The position numbers and the translations under genes are program-made. 64,000 bases of DNA, taken from positions 2,356,001 to 2,420,000 of the forward strand of contig CAWAHD010000002.1 of assembly GCA_963781785.1 (NCBI GenBank), given 5' to 3'. The notes beneath the pieces are model-generated. The model did not search any database. It was not told the DNA's origin and saw only the letters and a list, made by a program, of their open reading frames with translations. Positions 55,556-63,779 of the stretch are shown one piece after another. Position 1 is the stretch's first letter. Each line of letters begins with the position of its first letter. The stretch is from CAWAHD01 sp963781785 (GTDB lineage: Bacteria; Planctomycetota; Planctomycetia; Isosphaerales; Isosphaeraceae).

Positions 55556-57520
55556 ATGCCAACATCACAAAAACGTATCGATTCCAGTCGCCTGAACGGG
55601 AGCCGCTCAAAAGGCCCGACGACAGTGGCTGGCAAGCTAGTTTCTCGGAAAAACGCCGAGACTCATGGGTTGCGCGCTCGCCGCTTTCTGATTCCAGGCG
55701 AGCAGGACGCGGAGGTCGAAGAGCGCATCGACGAGATGCTCTCCTCGATGGGGCCCAGGACTGAGGGCGAGCGCACGCTGCTCCTTTCGGCGGTTCAATG
55801 TTCCGTGATTTTCGAGCGTTCGCTCGCCGCCCAAGCCGCGCGCATTTCTGCCAACATCGACGACGCGGACCATCGTCTCGAAGTCGAGGCCAAGGGCCTG
55901 CTCAAGCGGCTCTTCCACAGTCGTCAAGGTCCGATTGAAACCTACGGAAGTGAGCAATATTTGAGTGGAGGAGAGCGCGTCTCGTATAGCCCCATCCCGG
56001 ATGATCCGGAGGACCCCGAGACTCTGGTTTCTTCCCTGGAGCGCACGGTGCCTGGGTGCCGGCTGATGCTTGCGGAGTGGGCCGAGCTCAAAGCACTCCT
56101 GGAGCCGACCGGTCGCTGGCAAGCGGTCCACAGGTTCCGGGCCATCCGACTACTCGGGAGAAATCCGATTGCCGCGATTTGGGACCGTCGGGTGCTTGAA
56201 ATCCACTTCAGGTCCTGGACGACCAACCCGGTGCGCGACCAAGCCTGGCTGGAGCTCCGGGGCGAATTGACGCGCGTCGAGTACAAGCGCTATCGACGAG
56301 CCCTCGACCGGCAGTACCCGGATTTGCTCGACTCGGGTGACGATGAGAAAGAGCGTCAGGTGTTGCGATCGATCGTTGATCGAGCGGTCGAGGAGCTTCA
56401 GGCAAAACTCGCTGTGGCCCACGAGCGCGCCTTAGCGGAGGCAGACCGCAAGGTGGCCCTCCTGTCATTCGACGACAGCCATACCGGAGAGCTTCTGAGG
56501 CGTTATTCGACAAGCAGCCAGCGGGCGATGGTCAAATCCCTGGAGGCGTTCGCGAAGCTTCGTCGCAAGTCGAAGGACGAAGACGGCGAGCCGCAGCACG
56601 AAGCCCGCGAATTCCGCGATCCGAGCGGACCCGGACCCTGGGATGAGATTTACGATACGCCCAACAAGGGCTACGTCGCGGAGATGGAGCGCCGGGCCCG
56701 GATCGCGGCCCGGGAGGCTTATGGGCAACCCGACGAGTGGGAGGCAAAATCCGATGCTCTAAATCCGAAATTCGAAACTCTAAATCCGAAATCCGAATTC
56801 GGAGGGCAGGCCACCGAGGGCTGCCCCGATCCGCAATCTGACGACTCGCAACCAGCAAATCAGAGCGATCCCGGTCTCTTCGATCCGACCAGCACGATAG
56901 CCACGCTGGTCACGATCGATCCCGATCATATGATCGCTTCAGATCATCCCGAGCCGGTCGATTCGATGGAATCGATAGAAACCGAACCCGAGCGTTGCAA
57001 CCCCGAGGTGGCCGGGATTCCCACCGAGACCAAAAACCACGAGGTGGCTGAATTTCCCAGCGAACCCAACGACCGTGAGCTGGCTGGGTCTCCCACAGAG
57101 ACCAAAAACCACGAGGTGGCTGAATTTCCCAGCGAACCCAACAACGGCGAGGTGGCTGAATTTCCCAGCGAACCCAACAACCGTGAGGTGGCTGGACGTC
57201 CCGCAGAGATCAAAAACCACGACGTGGCTGGATTTCCCAACGAACCCAACGACCGTGAGGTGGCTGAATTTCCCAGCGAACCCAACCACGGTGAGGTGAC
57301 TCCGTCGCAAGATCAACCGGGCGATCGTGGTGTGGCTGCGAGCGAGGCGGATCCGGTACGGCAGGTTCCACTCGCGCGGGAGCTAATCCTGTCGGTTGTG
57401 TTTCTGCTCGCTGGGTCGAGTCTCCTGGCGGCAGGTCTCCGGCCCGAGCGGGGCGCGCGGTATCGGCTTCGGCCCCCTCACCCGGCCTTCGGCCGACCTC
57501 CCACCGGGGGGGCGAGGTAG
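55556..57520 (+). CDS. Planctomycete protein with a SRLNGSRSKGPTT-type N-terminal domain and a 12-residue repeat tail
   Basis: The start ATG 55556 follows ccaaggagt after palindromes. The protein (654 residues) begins MPTSQKRIDSSRLNGSRSKG, the opening of a planctomycete family whose members combine this domain with helical extensions; residues 50-370 are helical and charged (FERSLAAQAARISANI, LELRGELTRVEYKRYRRALD, EKERQVLRSIVDRAVEELQ). From about 470 the sequence consists of 8-9 copies of a 12-residue unit (EVAEFPSEPNNR and variants). The last 50 residues (LARELILSVVFLLAGSSLLA) are a hydrophobic stretch that could be a membrane helix, followed by a tail read from a GC-rich palindrome. Function is unknown. 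Confidence 0.72.
   Translation: MPTSQKRIDSSRLNGSRSKGPTTVAGKLVSRKNAETHGLRARRFLIPGEQDAEVEERIDEMLSSMGPRTEGERTLLLSAVQCSVIFERSLAAQAARISANIDDADHRLEVEAKGLLKRLFHSRQGPIETYGSEQYLSGGERVSYSPIPDDPEDPETLVSSLERTVPGCRLMLAEWAELKALLEPTGRWQAVHRFRAIRLLGRNPIAAIWDRRVLEIHFRSWTTNPVRDQAWLELRGELTRVEYKRYRRALDRQYPDLLDSGDDEKERQVLRSIVDRAVEELQAKLAVAHERALAEADRKVALLSFDDSHTGELLRRYSTSSQRAMVKSLEAFAKLRRKSKDEDGEPQHEAREFRDPSGPGPWDEIYDTPNKGYVAEMERRARIAAREAYGQPDEWEAKSDALNPKFETLNPKSEFGGQATEGCPDPQSDDSQPANQSDPGLFDPTSTIATLVTIDPDHMIASDHPEPVDSMESIETEPERCNPEVAGIPTETKNHEVAEFPSEPNDRELAGSPTETKNHEVAEFPSEPNNGEVAEFPSEPNNREVAGRPAEIKNHDVAGFPNEPNDREVAEFPSEPNHGEVTPSQDQPGDRGVAASEADPVRQVPLARELILSVVFLLAGSSLLAAGLRPERGARYRLRPPHPAFGRPPTGGAR
57005..57300. 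repeat. 36-bp minisatellite coding a 12-residue unit
   Basis: Eight to nine tandem units of 36 bases encode variants of EVAEFPSEPNNR, with second-type units EVAGSPTETKNH interspersed. Several are nearly identical, so unit number may vary. Confidence 0.8.
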
Positions 57521-57664
57521 AAAGAGCAAACGCCGCCGTACCGCGCAGCGGTGCTCAATACCGGCCCCAGTCCGCAGTCGGTAAGGTTCCACGAACGCTC
57601 ACGATCAAGGCTTCCGTAAGCCGGCGACGCTCGAGATACGTCGCTCGCTTTTGACCCATTCTGT

Positions 57665-58492
57665 ATGTTGGGAGTGTCGTCCGTCATCGAATTCTCCATT
57701 GAGACAACGTCATTGCCGAACAAGCGAGAGTCAAACGCGGTGATCGTCGGTGCGGGCTTCGGCGGCCTGGCCGCCGCTCACGGCCTGCGGCGTGCGCCCG
57801 TGCGGATCAAGATCGTCGACCGTTCCAATCATCACCTGTTCCAGCCGTTGCTCTACCAGGTCGCCACGGCCGCGCTCAGCCCGGCTGACATCGCCGCGCC
57901 CATTCGCCGGATCTTTCGTCATCAGCCCAACGTCACCGTGATCCTGGCCGATGTGACGGCGATCGACGTCGCGGGTAAAAAGGTTGTGCTGGCCGACGGC
58001 GCGGTCGATTACGACGTCCTGATCCTGGCGACGGGGGCGACTCACGCCTATTTCGGCCACGACGCCTGGGCCGAGTTTGCGCCGGGACTGAAGACCTTGA
58101 AGGATGCGCTCCAGATCCGGCAGCGGGTGTTACTGGCGTTCGAAAGGGCGGAGCGCGAGACCGAGGAATCGCGGCGGCGGGCCTGGATGACATTTGTGAT
58201 CGTGGGGGGTGGGCCGACCGGCGTCGAGCTGGCCGGCACCTTGGCCGAGGTCTCGCGGCAGACCCTGGCGCGCGATTTCCGCCACATCGACACAGCCGCG
58301 GCCCGGGTGATTCTGGTCGAGGCGACCACGCGGGTGCTGGGAGCATACACCGAAGACCTGTCCAACTCTGCCCGCACTCAACTCGAAAAGCTCGGCGTTG
58401 CGGTCTGGACCGGAGTGCAGGTCACAGGGATCGACGCCGAGGGAGTCTTCATCGGGCCCGAGCGGATCCACGCTGCGCACGGTCGTCTGGGC
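57665..58492 (+). CDS. ndh: Type II NADH dehydrogenase, N-terminal frame
   Basis: The protein opens with the FAD-binding motif AVIVGAGFGGLAAAHGLRRA, then HHLFQPLLYQVATAALSPADIAAPIRRIF (quinone/NADH site helix), LILATGATHAYFGHD and the second Rossmann motif FVIVGGGPTGVELAGTLAEV for NADH. It is a membrane-associated flavoenzyme that passes electrons from NADH to quinone without pumping protons. Homology stops after GPERIHA near 58470; the next expected residues, TVVWAAGVAAS, are in another frame. The ATG at 57665 gives about 25 extra residues before AVIVGAG; a shorter start is equally possible. Confidence 0.88.
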
Positions 58493-59000
58493 TGCCGGCG
58501 TCGCCGCCTCCCCGCTGGCAAGGACGCTCGGCGTCCCGCTCGACCGCGCCGGCCGCGTCCTGGTCGAGCCCGACCTCACGATTCCCGGCCATCCGGAAAT
58601 CTACGTCATCGGCGATCTGGCCCACATCGAAGTCGACGGTGGACTCGTGCCCGGGGTCGCCCCCGCCGCGCTCCAGGCCGGCCGCCACGCCGCCCAGAAC
58701 ATCCGCCGCGCCCTTTCCGGCCAGCCCCGCTTGCCGTTTCGCTACGTTGACAAGGGCATGCTCGCCACGATCGGCCGCGGCGCGGCCGTCGCCAAAATCG
58801 GTCCGATCAAGGCCAAGGGACTCGTCGCCTGGCTGCTTTGGCTCTTTGTTCACATCTATTTCTTGATCGGCTTTCGCAACCGGCTGCTCGTCATGTTCCA
58901 GTGGGCCTGGTCGTATATCACGTTCGATCGCGGCGCGCGGCTGATCACTGAGCCCATCAAGGGACCGCTCGTCGAGTCAACCGCCCAAGAATGTCGTTGA
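58450..59000 (+). CDS. ndh: Type II NADH dehydrogenase, C-terminal frame
   Basis: In this frame lie TVVWAAGVAASPLARTLGVPLDRAGRVLV, EIYVIGDLAHIEVD (third FAD contact, GD), VAPAALQAGRHAAQNIRRAL, FRYVDKGMLATIGRGAAVAKIGP, and the membrane-attaching C-terminus LVAWLLWLFVHIYFLIGFRN. All are normal C-terminal parts of NDH-2. The frame change near 58470 is at ctgcgcac and is repaired by one added GC pair. Joined length is about 440 residues, as expected. A TTGACA promoter box of the next gene overlaps the stop codon. Confidence 0.88.
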
Positions 59001-59026
59001 CAGAGCCGGATCGTCGGCGATATTTG
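58997..59026 (+). promoter_or_regulatory. Promoter of the first paralogue segment
   Basis: TTGACA (58997-59002), an 18-base spacer, TATTTG (59021-59026). The same boxes and spacing recur before the third paralogue (60916-60945), with the downstream tgtagtcanacgact and gattcgtaacc also conserved, which supports function. Confidence 0.65.
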
Positions 59027-59104
59027 TAGTCAGACGACTTGATTCGTAACCCGTCTGGTCCGGTCAACTGAAATCTCGATTTTTTTATGAAAGCGGGTGA
59101 TCGG

Positions 59105-59969
59105 ATGAATTCCGTTGGGGGTTTGATTCTGGTGCTCGGTATCGGGGTGTCGATACCGGCGGTGACGGCGCAGGTTTCAGCCGGGCAAGAGCCGAACGGG
59201 GCAACACCGGGGAAGGATGGGTCGTCCTCGGCCGGTGCTGAAGCGCAGCACCGGGAGCTCGATGAGTTCAAGCGATCGGCAGCGCGTTATCGAATCCTCA
59301 CGGACACGGAGCGTCCCAAGGTACTGATGCTGGCGCCCGAGCCGGTCCTGCGCTGGACGAATCCCGTGCGCGGCACGGTCGCCGGCGCGGTTTTTGTCTG
59401 GCTGGCGGACGGCCGTCCGGAGGTCATCATGTCGGTTTACCGATACCCGGAGGACGGGAAGGAGGTGGAGGAGAACGAATTTCAGTCGCTCGCGACGACC
59501 GGCTTGACGGCCACTCGGAAGGGTCAAGAGGTCTGGGTTCCGCGCACGCCGGGCATTCGTTTGGACCCGATCCCGGGGGCTCCGAAGCCGGCCGCCACGC
59601 CTGCCGAGCGGCTCCGGCAGATGCGAACGCTCGCGCGGGAATTCCATGCGTTCTTCGACGCGCCGGAGGACAGGACAGAGCTTCGGCTTTTGCCCAAGCC
59701 CCTGTTTCGATACGAGACCAAGCGCCCCGACCTGGCCGACGGCGCCCTGTTCGCGTTTGTCCTGACGACCGACCCCGAGGTGTTGCTTTTGATCGAGGCG
59801 CGCTCAGTCGGCGGCGCCTCGGTCTGGCATTATGGATTTGCCCGCATGTCGATGGTCAATTTGCGCGGCGCACAAGGATCGCAGCGTCTGGAAAGCCGAG
59901 TGGGCCAACGAGCTCCGCAATCCGACGCTTCCGTACGTTTCGATCCGTGGTGCCGACACTCGGAATTGA
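59105..59969 (+). CDS. Paralogue family secreted protein 1 (frameshifted)
   Basis: From ATG 59105 (or 59087) the protein has a signal peptide (MNSVGGLILVLGIGVSIPAV) and the family's landmarks: an N-terminal part with RRYRIL-like (AARYRILTDTERPKVLMLAP), EPVLRWTNPVRG, GAVFVWLADGRPEVIMSVYR, then AERLRQMRTLAREFHAFFD, KPLFRYETKRPDLADGALFAFVLTTDPEVLLLIEAR, YGFARMSMVNLR. The frame breaks at about 59862 (ttgcgcggcgcac): the proper end AHKDRSVWKAEWANELRNP to TGA 59967-59969 is in another frame; one extra GC pair repairs it. Otherwise the frame runs on into paralogue 2. Function is unknown; first of a tandem array. Confidence 0.75.
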
Positions 59970-60025
59970 AACCCCGACCGCCGGCCGCGGTTTTACTTCC
60001 TCACCATTCATTAGGGAATCATCTG

Positions 60026-60886
60026 ATGTTGGCACCCAAGTTCAGCCGGCCCGTCGCAATCACGCTGGCTCTGGGTCTGATCGCCTCGGCCGGTTTGGTC
60101 CAGTTGCCGCCCGGCTACGGACAGGACGCCGCCTCCAAGGCAAAGAATGAAAAGGGGAAGTGGGTCCCTCTCTTTCAGCACCATGCGGGCGAATACAGGA
60201 TCCGAGTCGGCGAGGACGCCAGTGGCGAGACCCGGAGGCTCCCCGAGCCCCTCCTGCGCTGGTGGCAACCGGTGCGGGGCGGCGATGACGGTGCGCTCTA
60301 CCTCTGGGAGCGCGAGGGACGGCCGGTTGCGGTGGTGACCTTCTTCACGTTCAAATTTGCCGACGGCACGCGCTGTATCACGCACGAACGGCACTCCCTG
60401 GCGGCCGGGCCGGTGGAGGCCGCCTGGCGGGGCGATAAGGTCTGGCACACCTCGCGGCCCGGCCTTACCTTCAAGCCTGTCCCGAACGCCACCGCCCCGG
60501 CAGACACTGCCCCCGCTCGCCTGCGCCAGATGCAAGCGTTGGTGCGCGATTTCTCGGCCAACACGATCGACGACAAAGGCTCGACCTGGCCGCTACGGCC
60601 CCTGGCCAAGCCCCTCTACCGTTCTGAGAGCAAGGATGACGGGGCCGTCTTCGCTCTGGTCCAGGGGACCGATCCCGAGGCGTTCGTCGTTCTCGAAGCA
60701 CGCGGCGAGGGCAAGGACGCGCACTGGAACTACGCCGTCGCCCGGTTCACCGACCTGGAGCTCCGGGTCCGGCTCAAGGACCATGAGGTCTTCTCGGGAC
60801 CACACACACTCGGTGGAGCGACCGAGATCTATCAAACTCTCGTCGTGATCCGCAAGCCAAGCGACTCGCCTGCGGACTTCGAGTGA
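60026..60886 (+). CDS. Paralogue family secreted protein 2
   Basis: ATG 60026 has AGGGA nine bases upstream. The 286-residue product starts MLAPKFSRPVAITLALGLIA, a signal peptide, and then follows the family plan: HAGEYRIRVGEDASGETRRLPEPLLRWWQPVRG, DGALYLWEREGRPVAVVTFF, HERHSLAAGPVEAAWRGDKVWHTSRPG, ARLRQMQALVRDFSANTIDD, KPLYRSESKDDGAVFALVQGTDPEAFVVLEARG and WNYAVARFTDLELRVRLKDH. The repeated plan of two sub-domains separated by an Arg-rich helix suggests a two-part fold. I do not recognise a function; it is clearly homologous to the other array members. Confidence 0.8.
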   Translation: MLAPKFSRPVAITLALGLIASAGLVQLPPGYGQDAASKAKNEKGKWVPLFQHHAGEYRIRVGEDASGETRRLPEPLLRWWQPVRGGDDGALYLWEREGRPVAVVTFFTFKFADGTRCITHERHSLAAGPVEAAWRGDKVWHTSRPGLTFKPVPNATAPADTAPARLRQMQALVRDFSANTIDDKGSTWPLRPLAKPLYRSESKDDGAVFALVQGTDPEAFVVLEARGEGKDAHWNYAVARFTDLELRVRLKDHEVFSGPHTLGGATEIYQTLVVIRKPSDSPADFE

Positions 60887-60915
60887 AACCTCTGACAACT
60901 TTCCGAAGAATTTCG

Positions 60916-60945
60916 TTGACAATACCCGCATAGTGGCGATATTTG
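60916..60945 (+). promoter_or_regulatory. Promoter of the third-to-sixth array genes
   Basis: TTGACA (60916-60921), an 18-base spacer and TATTTG (60940-60945), followed by tagtcatacgact and gattcgtaacc, near-identical to the element at 58997-59026. Segment duplication of the promoter with the gene is the simplest explanation. Confidence 0.65.
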
Positions 60946-61012
60946 TAGTCATACGACTGGATTCGTAACCTGTCGGTGGCAGCCCTCAAATTCCTCGGGG
61001 GCGGGTGCTTCG

Positions 61013-61891
61013 ATGAATGCAACGACAATCCTGATCCTGGTGCTCGCGGGCTCGGGCCAGGTGCCGGTGGGGGCTGCGGGGCCGGGCACCCAGGCTGCGA
61101 AGGCCAGGACCGACCGGTTACGGGAGCTGCACACCACCGATGCGGCGAGTTTCTCGATCTTTCGCGACCAGCAGCGCGCGCAGAAACTCGAGTTGAGGCG
61201 CGAGCCGGTTTATCGCTGGACCAATCCCACGAGGGTTGGTGGCCAGGAGGGCGATGTCTTCGTCTGGACCTACCGCGGCCGGCCGGAAGTCGTCGGCAGC
61301 ATCTTTTCGCACCCCACAGATGACGGCAAGATGCGCGTTCTCTGCCACGAGCTGCATTCGCTCTCGCTGGCGGTGCTGGTTGTGGACCGGGATGCCGCCG
61401 AGAGGTGGGAGCCCCAGGCGCCTGGCGTCGATCTGAAACCGGTCGAGGGGGCGGGCGTTCCCGCAGCCAGATCCGTGCAAAGAACGGCACAGATGCGCAG
61501 TCTGGCTCGCGAGTTTAGCGGGAGAAGCAAGAGCGATCAGGGGCAGGAGTGGGAGCTGCGTCTCTTGCCCCAGCCTCTTTACCGGTACGAAAGCACCGAC
61601 CCCGACGTCCTGGACGGCGCGCTCTATACCCTGGTGTCATCGGCCGGCACCGATCCCGAGATCGTCCTTGTGCTCGAGGCCAGGAAGGGCGGCTCCGGCC
61701 ACCAATGGGTCTTCGGCGCCGCGCGGTTCTCGGACATGAACCTCTGGCTCCAGCACAAAGGCAAGGAAGTTTGGAAGTCCATCCGGGACGACCAGAACAC
61801 GTTCTATCACGACGCCAAGCACCGGTTTCGCTTCTATCAGGATCGGATTATCCCTGAGATCGGCGACGGCAGCTCCCATGGTGCGAGGTGA
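61013..61891 (+). CDS. Paralogue family secreted protein 3
   Basis: The 292-residue protein begins MNATTILILVLAGSGQVPVG, a signal peptide, then RLRELHTTDAASFSIFRDQQRAQKLELRREPVYRWTNPTRVGG, DVFVWTYRGRPEVVGSIF, VLCHELHSLSLAVLVVDRD, TAQMRSLAREFSGRS, RLLPQPLYRYESTDPDVLDGALYTLVS, GTDPEIVLVLEAR and WVFGAARFSDMNLWLQHKGKEVW. It is the closest relative of paralogue 4 (HTTDAASF vs HTTDAAAY). Its ATG at 61013 is 68 bases after the -10 box. Function unknown. Confidence 0.82.
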   Translation: MNATTILILVLAGSGQVPVGAAGPGTQAAKARTDRLRELHTTDAASFSIFRDQQRAQKLELRREPVYRWTNPTRVGGQEGDVFVWTYRGRPEVVGSIFSHPTDDGKMRVLCHELHSLSLAVLVVDRDAAERWEPQAPGVDLKPVEGAGVPAARSVQRTAQMRSLAREFSGRSKSDQGQEWELRLLPQPLYRYESTDPDVLDGALYTLVSSAGTDPEIVLVLEARKGGSGHQWVFGAARFSDMNLWLQHKGKEVWKSIRDDQNTFYHDAKHRFRFYQDRIIPEIGDGSSHGAR

Positions 61892-61895
61892 GATC

Positions 61896-62816
61896 ATGCA
61901 ACCGACCTGGCTCGTGCTCTTCCTGCCGTTGCTGCTGGGGCAGGCTCCCGCGCCGCAGGACGATTCCGCGGCCCAGCAGGCTGCCACCAGGAAGCGCGAG
62001 CGGCTGCTGCAGATCCACACCACCGACGCGGCCGCGTATACCATCTACCGCGATGCCAGTCGCAAGCATAAGGTCGCGCTCGAGCGCGAGCCGGTCTATC
62101 TCTGGACCAACCCGGTTCGGGACGGAGGGCAAGATGGGGTCGTCTTCGTATGGACCTGTCGCGGACGAGCGGAAGTCCTGGGCAGCATGTTTTCCTTCCC
62201 GGCAGTCGGAGAGCGCAAGCTGATCCACGAGTTCCATTCCCTTTCGCTCTCGGTGCTGGACGTGAGCCGCCCCGGCCCGCACACCTGGACACCCGAGGCG
62301 CCCGGCATCGAGCTGGTGACGATTGCGGGCGGACCTGTTCCCGCCCGGTCTACCGCGCAGCGGCTGGTTCAGATGCGAGCGCTGACGCGTGATTTCTCCG
62401 CTTCCACCGAGGACGACAAAGACCGGAGCTGGGAGCTCCGCCTGCTCCCGCGGCCGTTCTACCGCTACGAGAGCACCGACCCCGATGTCCTCGACGGTGC
62501 TTTGTTCTCGTTCGTCACATCGGCAGGGACCGATCCCGAGGCGCTTCTGATCATCGAGGCACGCAAGCCGGCGGCCAATCGCGAGCCGGTCTGGCACTTC
62601 GCCGTCGCCCGGTTCACTGACCTGAACCTCAGGGTGCGGCACAAGGGCAAGGTGGTCTTCACCGCCCCTTTTATTCCGCACGACTTGCCCCGGCAGGATC
62701 CCAAGCACCGTTACCGCTTGATCAGCGACCGGATGCTCCCTCCCGTCGAAGACCCGGTGCGGCCAGCCACTCGAGTATCGCCGAACGTCATTTGCGCGGA
62801 TGGGGGGAACCCATGA
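61896..62816 (+). CDS. Paralogue family secreted protein 4
   Basis: The ATG at 61896, five bases after the stop of paralogue 3 and with GAGGTGA before it, gives a signal peptide MQPTWLVLFLPLLLGQAPAP. The 306-residue family plan follows: LLQIHTTDAAAYTIYRDASRKHKVALEREPVYLWTNPVRDGG, VVFVWTCRGRAEVLGSMFSF, HEFHSLSLSVLDVSRPGPHTW, QMRALTRDFSASTEDDKDRSWELRLLPRPFYRYESTDPDVLDGALF and FAVARFTDLNLRVRHKGKVVF. Its stop overlaps the caspase-like gene start (ATGA), so the latter is translated from the same message. Confidence 0.82.
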   Translation: MQPTWLVLFLPLLLGQAPAPQDDSAAQQAATRKRERLLQIHTTDAAAYTIYRDASRKHKVALEREPVYLWTNPVRDGGQDGVVFVWTCRGRAEVLGSMFSFPAVGERKLIHEFHSLSLSVLDVSRPGPHTWTPEAPGIELVTIAGGPVPARSTAQRLVQMRALTRDFSASTEDDKDRSWELRLLPRPFYRYESTDPDVLDGALFSFVTSAGTDPEALLIIEARKPAANREPVWHFAVARFTDLNLRVRHKGKVVFTAPFIPHDLPRQDPKHRYRLISDRMLPPVEDPVRPATRVSPNVICADGGNP

Positions 62817-63775
62817 ACCGATCTCACCTTCGCTCACGGCTCTGGGTGCTGGCGCCGGCTGCCGGGATGCTCGCGACTCTGGCCGTGTGGCCACCCGGCG
62901 GACCCGCGCGAGCGGACGATCCTCCTGCGCCGAAGGCTGCTCAGTCGTCGGCCGCCCCAACCAAGCGGGCGCTGATCGTTTGTGGTCTGCCTGGCGACGA
63001 TGAGCACCGCAAGCTGTTCGCCCAAACCGTCGAGAAGCTGTACAAGGCGCTGACCGAGCGCTTTGGGTTCGCCGCCTCGGAGGTTTTGGTGCGGTTCGGA
63101 GTGGACAAGCAGGCGGGCGACGGACCCGCGATCTCGGGGGCGCGCGGACTGTCGAACCGGGAGGGGGTCGCGGCCGATGTGGACGAGCTGCGCAAGCGGC
63201 TGGGCCCGGACGACACGCTCTGGGTGATCGTGCTCGGGCACGGTCATTACGACGGCCGGCATTCCCACCTGAACATCCCCGGCCCGGATCTGGACGAGCG
63301 TGCATTCGCCAAACTCTTCGAGGGCATCAAGGTACGCGAGCAGCTCTTCGTGATCACGACGCCCGCGAGCGGTTTTTTCCTCAAGCCGCTCGCAGCAAGC
63401 GGCCGCATCGTGATCACGGCGACCGAGCCCGACCAGGAGGTCAATGAAACACTGTTTCCCCTTGCCCTGGCCGACGTGCTCGAGGCTCCTCCGGAAGGCA
63501 CCGACCGCGACAAGGACGGCAAGATTTCAGTTTTCGAGCTGTACCTGGCCGTGGTTGCAAATGTGATGAAGCGATACACCGACGCTGAGAACCTGGCGAC
63601 GGAGCACGCCAAGCTCGATGACAACGGCGACGGCCACGGTAGCGAGCTTCAGGAGAGTTACCTGCCGCCCGAGCTCGGGGGCGTGGCCGGCAAAGGCCGT
63701 GAGCCCAAGATCGGGCCCAAGGACGACGGCGCCCTGGCGTCAAAGACCTACATCAAGGAGGCGGCCAAGCCGTGA
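62813..63775 (+). CDS. Caspase-like (C13-type) protein with EF-hand motif, probably lacking the catalytic cysteine
   Basis: The 320-residue protein has a signal peptide (MNRSHLRSRLWVLAPAAGML) and then a caspase/legumain-like alpha/beta core: ALIVCGLPGDDEHRKLFAQTVEKLYKALTERF, VRFGVDKQ, DTLWVIVLGHGHYDG (His region, H143/H145), REQLFVITTPASGFFLKPL. The residue where a Cys would be expected before Ser-Gly is Ala (A185). The catalytic dyad therefore looks incomplete, as in other planctomycete C13-like proteins where this motif is TASASG. DRDKDGKISVFEL (231-243) and DDNGDGHGSEL are EF-hand-like calcium loops. It is inside the paralogue array, suggesting joint action at the cell surface. Overlap ATGA with paralogue 4. 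Confidence 0.78.
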   Translation: MNRSHLRSRLWVLAPAAGMLATLAVWPPGGPARADDPPAPKAAQSSAAPTKRALIVCGLPGDDEHRKLFAQTVEKLYKALTERFGFAASEVLVRFGVDKQAGDGPAISGARGLSNREGVAADVDELRKRLGPDDTLWVIVLGHGHYDGRHSHLNIPGPDLDERAFAKLFEGIKVREQLFVITTPASGFFLKPLAASGRIVITATEPDQEVNETLFPLALADVLEAPPEGTDRDKDGKISVFELYLAVVANVMKRYTDAENLATEHAKLDDNGDGHGSELQESYLPPELGGVAGKGREPKIGPKDDGALASKTYIKEAAKP

Positions 63776-63779
63776 GACA

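Noticed and set aside
61848..63305. 485-codon minus-strand open frame
   Set aside because: Antisense of paralogue 4 and the caspase-like gene; Pro/Arg-rich.
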